Assembly: GCA_023396615.1 (NCBI GenBank)
Contig: JAEWVM010000255.1
Location: 1-20,117, forward strand
Reading direction: 5' to 3'
Length of the DNA: 20,117 bases
DNA from: Spirochaetota bacterium
Lineage (GTDB): Bacteria; Spirochaetota; UBA4802; JAFGJZ01
In this document: piece after piece, positions 15,751 through 20,117 of the stretch
Position numbering within the stretch: the stretch's first letter is position 1
Layout: each line of letters opens with the position of its first letter
Notes under the pieces: generated by a model
The model's database searches: none
What the model saw: only the letters and a program-made list of their open reading frames with translations
What the model was told of the DNA's origin: nothing
Program-made: the position numbers and the translations under genes

Positions 15751-16451
15751 TTATAACTTAAAACAACAGAAGGTATTACTGCAGCGGCTGTTTCCGCTCT
15801 AAAAACCCTGCTGCCGCATGAAAAAGAATGAGCGCCCGAGCTTTCTGCAAGGGCGATCTCGGAAGCGGAAAACCCGCCTTCAGGCCCGATAAACAATGAT
15901 ATATATTCTGTACTTGAAAAATCAATATCAGAAACTTTTCTTTCGGAAAACGGATGCGCGATAAGAATTAATCCATGCGCACTTTTCAATGAATCAGAAA
16001 AAGAGCTGATTTCAGCAACTGAAGGGATTCGGGGAGCATATGACTGCTTTGCCGATTCAGCGGCGATCTTTCTCCATCTTTCAAGCTTGTTATCCTTCTT
16101 TGAGGAAACATCAACTACGCTTCTTTCGGTTTTAACCGGTATGATCTCACTGACACCAGCCTCAACGGCGTGCTGAATGGATTCTTCAAACGCATTGAAT
16201 TTTATCAGAGAAACATAAATACGCATTATTTTTTCATTCTTGGGAGGAATTGAAGAAAGACTCTTTGCAATAATTCGATTTTTTTCTATATCAATAATTT
16301 CTGCCCTGTGAAGAAACCCTTCCGAATCACGCACATCAATATCATCGCCTGCTCTTACGCGGCGCACCTTGATCAGATGATGATAATCTTCATCAGCCGG
16401 GTTAAAGAAATCGCCGACGGTGATTTTTGCATTAATAAAATATTGAGGCAT
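15747..16451 (-). CDS. rsmE: 16S rRNA (uracil-1498-N3)-methyltransferase RsmE
   Basis: 234 residues from the ATG at 16451, chosen because AAAGGA lies about seven bases upstream and MPQYFINAKITVGDFF matches the family N terminus; 12 extra codons upstream are possible but unlikely. An N-terminal PUA-like RNA-binding region (1-70, HHLIKVRRVRAGDDIDV) is followed by a SPOUT methyltransferase domain. The knot that binds S-adenosylmethionine is visible as FIGPEGGFSASEIALAE (187-203) and the late SRVFRAETAAA (214-224). The enzyme methylates U1498 of 16S rRNA in the small subunit. It lies alone, after the terminator of the DEAD helicase gene and convergent with the hicB-like gene. Confidence 0.95.
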   Translation of the reverse strand: MPQYFINAKITVGDFFNPADEDYHHLIKVRRVRAGDDIDVRDSEGFLHRAEIIDIEKNRIIAKSLSSIPPKNEKIMRIYVSLIKFNAFEESIQHAVEAGVSEIIPVKTERSVVDVSSKKDNKLERWRKIAAESAKQSYAPRIPSVAEISSFSDSLKSAHGLILIAHPFSERKVSDIDFSSTEYISLFIGPEGGFSASEIALAESSGAHSFSCGSRVFRAETAAAVIPSVVLSYN

Positions 16452-16541
16452 ATCGTTTCCTTTTAAAATGTTAATTACAAAACGCAATTAATTATACTGA
16501 ACAATTACGTCAAACGCAGGCAATAATTTATTTCATTAAAT

Positions 16542-16580
16542 AATATAAAAAAGACCGGAATTACCGGTCTTTTTTATATT
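16542..16580. terminator. Perfect 17-bp hairpin terminator, bidirectional
   Basis: AATATAAAAAAGACCGG, loop AATTA, then the exact complement CCGGTCTTTTTTATATT (16564-16580). The stem reaches into the stop codon of the DEAD-box gene. Runs of T follow the GC core on both strands, so it can end transcription from either side; in practice it ends the helicase transcript. Confidence 0.9.
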
Positions 16581-18189
16581 ATACGTCTTTCTTAAAACTT
16601 TTCTTTTTGCCGAAAGAAGGTTTCGACTTACCGAAACTTCTTCCTCCGCCGCTGCCGATAGAAGAATCTTTTCTCGGACGGTCATCCCTATCGAACTTAG
16701 GCCGATCTTCCCTATTGTATTTAGGACGGTCATCTTTTGCGGCTCTTGGACGGTCGTCCCTTCCGAATCTGCGTGAAGAAGAATCGTACTTTTTCTTTCC
16801 GCCGTCGAAGTCCCTTCTGCCTCTGAATTCGCCGGAACCACTAGATCTGCCTCTTCCTTCGAAAGAAGAAGATTCATCGATAACAGCATACTTTGTCTTA
16901 TCGAGCTCGTTTCCGCAGAAAGTCTGAAGAAGTGCAGCTACAACTGTTTCAGCAGAATCTGATTCAAGTAGAGACGAAGCCATTTTATTGAACTTGGAAT
17001 AAGAATTAGCTTCAATGGTCTTTTTAATTTTATCAGTAAGTCTTCCGGATTTTGAAAGAATTATTTCTTCAGGAGTCGGAATTTCCATTCTTACAAATTT
17101 TTTGCCGACAAGGCGCTCGAGTTTCGGAAGAAGACGCAATTCGCCGTGGCTCAAAAATGATATTGATTTGCCGAGTTCGCCCGCGCGGCCTGTTCTGCCC
17201 GAACGGTGAACATAAGTTTCGAAATCCTGTGAAGGCGAATAATTTATTACGTGAGTAAGGTTCTTAACGTCAATTCCTCTTGCGGCAACATCTGTCGCGA
17301 CGAGAATATTACTCTTTTTCTGTCTAAAACGAAGGAGAAATTTCTCTCTCTGCGCCTGCGATACATCCCCGTGAATCGCTTCGACATGATAGCCTGCCTG
17401 TGAAAGCTTTGAAGAAAGCTCATCGACATTGACTTTAGTTTTGCAGAAAATGAGACCGTAAAAATCTGATTCTTTGTCCAGTATTCTGCATAAAGCGTCA
17501 AATCTGTTCCTGGAAGATACTTCACAATAAAGATGTTCAATTAAAGCATGAGCCTCTTTTGAAGATTCGTCCTCAATAACAGAATATTCGCGCATATAGC
17601 GTTTTGCTATCTTGAGAATATGATCGGGCATAGTTGCCGAAAAAAGAAGAGTCTTTTTATCGTGATTTGATTTAGCAAGAATAGTTTCCATATCCTCGAC
17701 AAAACCCATGTTAAGCATTTCATCCGCTTCATCCAGAACCGCGAAGCTGATCTTTGAAATATCAAGCGTTTTGCGTTCAAGATGGTCGATGATTCTGCCC
17801 GGAGTTCCGATAACAACCGAAACTTTTCCTTTTAGAGCTCTGATCTGCTCGGAAATGGACTGTCCGCCGTAAATGGCAACTGCTTTGAATTTTCCACCGT
17901 CAACAAACGATGAAAATTCAGTGGCTACCTGAATTGCAAGTTCCCTTGTAGGAACAAGCACAAGAGCCTGAATATGATGAAGCGATTCGTCAAGCTGTTC
18001 TATAATAGGAAGCGCAAAAGCTGCTGTTTTGCCGGTTCCTGTTTTAGCCTTGGCGATCAAATCGCCGTTTTCGCGCAATAGATGCGGGATAGTCTTTTTT
18101 TGAATCGCCGAAGGAGCCTTAAACCCCTTTTCTTTGATTTTTTCTAACGTTCTCGAAAGTCCGAGTTCGCTGAAGTTCTTAATGGTCAA
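16579..18189 (-). CDS. DEAD-box ATP-dependent RNA helicase with basic repeat tail
   Basis: 536 residues. The helicase core is complete: Q-motif region GFKAPSAIQ (22-30), motif I AKTGTGKT (48-55), PTRELA (80-85), TPGR (129-132), DEAD (153-156), SAT (184-186), RGID (304-307) and HRSGRTGR (328-335). Residues about 365-440 resemble the linker/DbpA-like region of CsdA/DeaD-type cold-shock helicases. The tail from 445 is rich in Arg, Gly, Asp and Lys and holds four 8-residue repeats of the type (D/E)DRP(K/R)xxx, probably an RNA-binding extension. Such enzymes remodel rRNA and mRNA. The start is TTG at 18189, supported by TGGAGA five bases upstream; no in-frame ATG fits. It is transcribed alone. The exact orthologue (DeaD/CsdA versus another) is not certain. 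Confidence 0.95.
   Translation of the reverse strand: MTIKNFSELGLSRTLEKIKEKGFKAPSAIQKKTIPHLLRENGDLIAKAKTGTGKTAAFALPIIEQLDESLHHIQALVLVPTRELAIQVATEFSSFVDGGKFKAVAIYGGQSISEQIRALKGKVSVVIGTPGRIIDHLERKTLDISKISFAVLDEADEMLNMGFVEDMETILAKSNHDKKTLLFSATMPDHILKIAKRYMREYSVIEDESSKEAHALIEHLYCEVSSRNRFDALCRILDKESDFYGLIFCKTKVNVDELSSKLSQAGYHVEAIHGDVSQAQREKFLLRFRQKKSNILVATDVAARGIDVKNLTHVINYSPSQDFETYVHRSGRTGRAGELGKSISFLSHGELRLLPKLERLVGKKFVRMEIPTPEEIILSKSGRLTDKIKKTIEANSYSKFNKMASSLLESDSAETVVAALLQTFCGNELDKTKYAVIDESSSFEGRGRSSGSGEFRGRRDFDGGKKKYDSSSRRFGRDDRPRAAKDDRPKYNREDRPKFDRDDRPRKDSSIGSGGGRSFGKSKPSFGKKKSFKKDV
16663..16758 (-). repeat. Four tandem 24-bp coding repeats in the helicase tail
   Basis: Residues 478-509 of the helicase are four consecutive octapeptides starting DDRPR, DDRPK, EDRPK and DDRPR, each ending in a variable triplet. 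The period is exactly 24 bp at DNA level with synonymous drift, so copy number could vary between strains. Confidence 0.8.
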
Positions 18190-18220
18190 AATTGTCTCCA
18201 GAAATTTATTTTGATGATGA

Positions 18221-18226
18221 ATTATA
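18221..18226 (-). promoter_or_regulatory. Candidate -10 box of the DEAD-box helicase gene
   Basis: A perfect TATAAT on the minus strand, about 32 nt before the TTG start, giving a leader near 25 nt. The -35 region 16-17 bp upstream (TTCGGA/TTTCGG) is poor, so the promoter may depend on an activator. Confidence 0.45.
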
Positions 18227-18394
18227 CATTGTTATAGAGGAATCCGAAAGATATAAAACATAACCTTGCGGTCATTTTAAAAATACTGTTAAAAATGTCT
18301 ATAAATAAATATTGACCTTAAACCGGTCAGGTTTTGCCCGGTCACCGGACTTGTTGCCAAAGGCTGAGGTATTGCCTTGGAGTCAGGCATACAA

Positions 18395-18413
18395 TCAAAG
18401 GCTTCGCCTTTGA
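18395..18413. repeat. Perfect hairpin, 8-bp stem, TTC loop
   Basis: TCAAAGGC - TTC - GCCTTTGA. The same GC-TTC-GC apex recurs in unrelated stems at 18677-18693 and 19176-19188. Confidence 0.85.
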
Positions 18414-18557
18414 GATCCGGTTTCGCATGGTCTCATGCGATAAGATCAAAAGGGGCATGGCTTCATCCTCGGCGGCTTTCAACATCGTGTTGCCGCCTCG
18501 CTCGTGCTCATCGTGAGCACACGGCCAGCCCTACCCTGAGCGTCAGGATGACGCAAA

Positions 18558-18590
18558 TCCAACGCGGACACGAGGTCCATTAGCGTTGGA
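18558..18590. repeat. Nested hairpin
   Basis: Outer stem TCCAACGC/GCGTTGGA (8 bp), with GGAC/GTCC (4 bp) inside around a 5-nt loop. Confidence 0.8.
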
Positions 18591-18626
18591 CAGTGAAATC
18601 CCCACCCGGCTTTTTGTCGCGACAGA

Positions 18627-18661
18627 ACTATCGCGCATTACTTCGTAATGTCTGCGATAGT
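18627..18661. repeat. Nested hairpin
   Basis: Outer stem ACTATCGC/GCGATAGT (8 bp); inner stem CATTAC/GTAATG (6 bp) with loop TTC. It is preceded by the 10-bp palindrome TGTCGCGACA at 18615-18624. Confidence 0.85.
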
Positions 18662-18676
18662 CTGCGCTTATATTGT

Positions 18677-18693
18677 ATTCGGCTTCGCCGAAT
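18677..18693. repeat. Perfect hairpin, 7-bp stem, TTC loop
   Basis: ATTCGGC - TTC - GCCGAAT. Confidence 0.85.
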
Positions 18694-18712
18694 GTTTTAG
18701 GCTCCTATTCTC

Positions 18713-18770
18713 TCATTCATCTCAATTCGAAGTGCTTAGCGCACTTTTGTGATTTTTGATATCATTCATC
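18713..18770. repeat. Diverged direct repeat, copy 1
   Basis: Begins TCATTCATCTC, contains the hairpin AAGTGC/GCACTT, then GATTTTTGATATC and a second CATTCATC. It matches 19100-19170 in order and spacing. Confidence 0.65.
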
Positions 18771-18813
18771 TTATAATATCATTACGCGAGCTTCCGCACG
18801 GAGGCGGAAACTG

Positions 18814-18861
18814 ACAAGACGCTTTTATGCAAACCTCCTGTTTGCGCGAGAAGCGTCTTGT
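18814..18861. repeat. Long nested hairpin
   Basis: Outer stem ACAAGACGCTT/AAGCGTCTTGT (11 bp perfect); inner stem GCAAAC/GTTTGC (6 bp) around CTCCT. This is the longest stem of the region. Confidence 0.88.
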
Positions 18862-18961
18862 TTATCGGGATCGTTCCGACTATCCGCGAGATGGTCGATA
18901 GACCATAGCGGGAAAGCGCAAGCGTTACCTCATAGTTTGAGGTGTGACATCAACATTATGC

Positions 18962-19000
18962 TGCATTCGGAGCGAACAGGAAGTTCGCGGAGAAAATGCA
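18962..19000. repeat. Nested hairpin flanked by a 9-bp direct repeat
   Basis: Outer stem TGCATT/AATGCA; inner stem GCGAAC/GTTCGC around AGGAA. TGACATCAA occurs on both sides, at 18945-18953 and 19010-19018, as if the hairpin unit had been inserted with a short target duplication. Confidence 0.7.
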
Positions 19001-19099
19001 AGAATACACTGACATCAATAATATATTCTCACGCGGTGAGGGCTCACGTAACTCTCTCTTCTTCATTATTCTCAGTCTAATCAATTAACCCGGCTCTCG

Positions 19100-19170
19100 T
19101 CATTCATCTCTTCTCGTGCTGGCGCGCGATGGAGATTTTTGATTTCAATCGACAATGCTCGCCATTCATC
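19100..19170. repeat. Diverged direct repeat, copy 2
   Basis: TCATTCATCTC at 19100, a central TGCTGGCGCGC segment, GATTTTTGATTTC at 19134-19146, and a terminal CATTCATC at 19163-19170. It corresponds to 18713-18770. Confidence 0.65.
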
Positions 19171-19220
19171 GAATCTCCGCTTCGCGGATGGAAGAGGAGA
19201 TGTGGAAGGGGAATACTATA

Positions 19221-19247
19221 ATTGTAAACATTGTACACATTGTACAA
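19221..19247. repeat. Three tandem 9-bp repeats (ATTGTAMAC type)
   Basis: ATTGTAAAC, ATTGTACAC and ATTGTACAA follow each other without gaps, ten bases downstream of the SH3 gene's stop codon. The last copy contains the palindrome TTGTACAA. Confidence 0.8.
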
Positions 19248-19256
19248 TTTAAATAA

Positions 19257-19901
19257 CTAAAAGGAATACAAATTTAACTTTATTTCTCCATTATCATTGA
19301 GAAAGAAATAGTAATTTCCTCCTTCAATCTGAGTATTGGTTTTTGCCCAATATATATTATTATATTCATACAGATTTCCAGTCAATTCTATCTTTTTTCT
19401 TTTTTTATTATATTCGCCTTTCAATATTTTTGCTATACTAATCATTTTATCTTCCGTCATACTAAACGGATAACTTATATACATCTTAAAGCTTCCATCT
19501 TCATTAAAATCAAATTCCACATCCGTATCTACAATCGATCCTTTATAATGAGGAACATTCCATTTTTCAACTTTTTTAAATTTATCCTTATATCCAACAT
19601 AATAATCAAATATCCATCCTCTTACTTCATCTTTGCTTACTGTTACATCTATGCTTAAGCCTACGTAAATCCATTCTCCCTTTTTACCATTTATTATTTC
19701 GATTTTAGAGGATTTATCAATCAAGCGTATAACTTGCCCTTTAAATAGTAATCCTAAAGATTTTGATTTTTGAGTAGGGTTTTCTCTAATAATCAAATTA
19801 TCACCAAGAATTATTATTCCAGAGTAAGTTTCTGCCGCAGAATAATTAAAAGTAATAATTAAAAAAACAAATGAAGCTAATAGAAAAATCTTATTATTCA
19901 T
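19257..19901 (-). CDS. Secreted bacterial SH3-domain protein, function unknown
   Basis: 214 residues. Residues 1-23 form a signal peptide (MNNKIFLLASFVFLIITFNY, cleavage likely after SAA), so the protein should be periplasmic or surface-exposed. Residues about 33-103 look like an SH3b domain: DNLIIRENPTQKSKSLGLLF, then GQVIRLID, EWIYVGL and GWIFDYYVG. The remaining part (110-214) is a Lys/Tyr/Asn-rich beta-type domain without a family I recognise. Base composition is clearly more AT-rich than the genes to the left. AAGGAG lies about 11 bases before the ATG at 19901. It begins 22 nt after the stop of the partial gene at 19924-20117 and is probably co-transcribed with it. If that gene is a polymorphic toxin, this protein could be its immunity or partner protein; that is inference from position only. 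Confidence 0.85.
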   Translation of the reverse strand: MNNKIFLLASFVFLIITFNYSAAETYSGIIILGDNLIIRENPTQKSKSLGLLFKGQVIRLIDKSSKIEIINGKKGEWIYVGLSIDVTVSKDEVRGWIFDYYVGYKDKFKKVEKWNVPHYKGSIVDTDVEFDFNEDGSFKMYISYPFSMTEDKMISIAKILKGEYNKKRKKIELTGNLYEYNNIYWAKTNTQIEGGNYYFFLNDNGEIKLNLYSF

Positions 19902-19923
19902 AATATGAAAATCTCCTTATATG

Positions 19924-20117
19924 TCATGGCATTAACGAATAATGCCAATGAGGATTGGTATAATGAATATTAGTTGTAGGAGTATTGCTACCTGCTCCCC
20001 ATTGTCCATTATTAAAATATTTAAGTTTCTGCGGATCCAACAACATTCCTCGTGCACTCCCACCATATTTAGACACATTATTCATCAATGTCGTTTCAAA
20101 ATTTTGTACAAGACTAT
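19924..20117 (-). CDS. C-terminal end of an unidentified protein, possibly RHS/polymorphic-toxin-like
   Basis: An open frame enters from the right edge and continues for 63 codons to TGA at 19924-19926; its start lies outside the window. The peptide includes ETTLMNNVSKYGGSARGMLL, then LDPQKLKYFNNGQWGAGSN, and ends NIHYTNPHWHYSLMP. The short Gly/Asn-rich segments and the aromatic His-rich tail recall C-terminal toxin regions of RHS and related polymorphic secreted proteins, but I cannot name a family. Coding is supported by the uninterrupted frame in AT-rich DNA, sensible codon use, and the closely spaced downstream gene with its own AAGGAG. No catalytic motif is identifiable from this fragment. 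Confidence 0.65.
   Translation of the reverse strand, partial: SLVQNFETTLMNNVSKYGGSARGMLLDPQKLKYFNNGQWGAGSNTPTTNIHYTNPHWHYSLMP

Larger units (their letters stand above)
18320..19250. other. Hairpin-dense, GC-richer non-coding region
   Basis: About 930 bp with no convincing gene: the open frames here are short, lack ribosome sites and have no recognisable protein. Composition is visibly GC-richer than the flanking AT-rich genes. At least a dozen perfect inverted repeats with 5-11 bp stems and mostly 3-6 nt loops are present. Simple ones are at 18395-18413, 18423-18440, 18504-18520, 18535-18547, 18677-18693, 18891-18906, 18927-18943, 19028-19040 and 19176-19188. Nested ones are at 18558-18590, 18627-18661, 18814-18861 and 18962-19000. 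The stems differ in sequence, so they are not copies of one short element. The region lies between the 3' end of the SH3-protein gene and the helicase promoter. No rRNA, tRNA, tmRNA or RNase P signature was recognised. It may be a structured RNA, a decayed mobile element or a palindrome array. Confidence 0.75.

Noticed and set aside
15499..16451. HicAB toxin-antitoxin module
   Set aside because: No HicA-like gene lies on either strand next to the HicB-like gene; the neighbours are rsmE and atpE.
18334..18583. Two overlapping plus-strand reading frames (60 and 68 codons) in the hairpin island
   Set aside because: No ribosome site, Cys/Arg/Ser-rich unlikely proteins, and the frames coincide with the inverted repeats; they look like chance openings in GC-richer DNA.
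18395..19188. CRISPR array
   Set aside because: The palindromes differ in sequence and spacing, and there is no constant repeat with regular spacers or nearby cas gene.
18320..19250. tRNA, tmRNA, RNase P or SRP RNA in the non-coding region
   Set aside because: No T-loop motif, CCA end or conserved core of those RNAs was recognised; the hairpins do not form a cloverleaf.

Overview
The window reads as an AT-rich, gene-dense bacterial chromosome segment, most probably from a spirochaete. The main reason is the seven-gene V/A-type ATPase operon in the order E - DUF2764 - A - B - D - I - K, which is the arrangement known from Treponema. Chlamydiae and some other phyla share that order, so the assignment is an inference (about 0.7). 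No ribosomal RNA, tRNA or CRISPR array was seen. Almost everything lies on the minus strand; only three genes are on the plus strand.

Layout. 1-1444 (minus): the end of a surface-sugar locus, with a DegT-family aminotransferase that overlaps by 4 bp the start of a soluble CapD/FlaA1-like nucleotide-sugar epimerase/dehydratase running out of the window. 1608-2078 (plus): a small membrane protein resembling the CmpB-like 'putative ABC transporter permease' family, convergent with pdxA. 2081-3482 (minus): bactofilin followed by pdxA, with a 32-nt overlap and a TTG start for pdxA. 3647-4537 (plus): a secreted LysM/M23 peptidoglycan endopeptidase, divergent from the bactofilin. 4538-7725 (minus): two very acidic proteins, one with GAF-like regions and a degenerate GGDEF domain. 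7851-15341 (minus): the V-ATPase operon with a candidate promoter, tight spacing and a clear intrinsic terminator. 15499-15750 (plus): an orphan HicB-like protein. 15747-16451 (minus): the 16S rRNA methyltransferase RsmE. 16542-18189 (minus): a DEAD-box RNA helicase with a repeat-bearing basic tail and a 17-bp hairpin terminator.

18320-19250 holds no convincing gene. It is GC-richer than its surroundings and densely packed with perfect short inverted repeats, several nested, and contains a diverged duplicated module. It is the least explained part of the window. 19257-20117 (minus) is a very AT-rich pair: the C-terminal 63 codons of a large or unknown protein with a toxin-like tail, followed 22 nt later by a secreted SH3-domain protein. 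This may be a polymorphic toxin and partner/immunity pair (inference).

Functional themes: cell envelope (sugar nucleotide modification, bactofilin with M23 hydrolase), ion-motive energetics (V-ATPase with a sodium-type ligand set in its K subunit), RNA/ribosome maintenance (RsmE, DEAD helicase), vitamin B6 synthesis (PdxA), and an accessory right-hand end.
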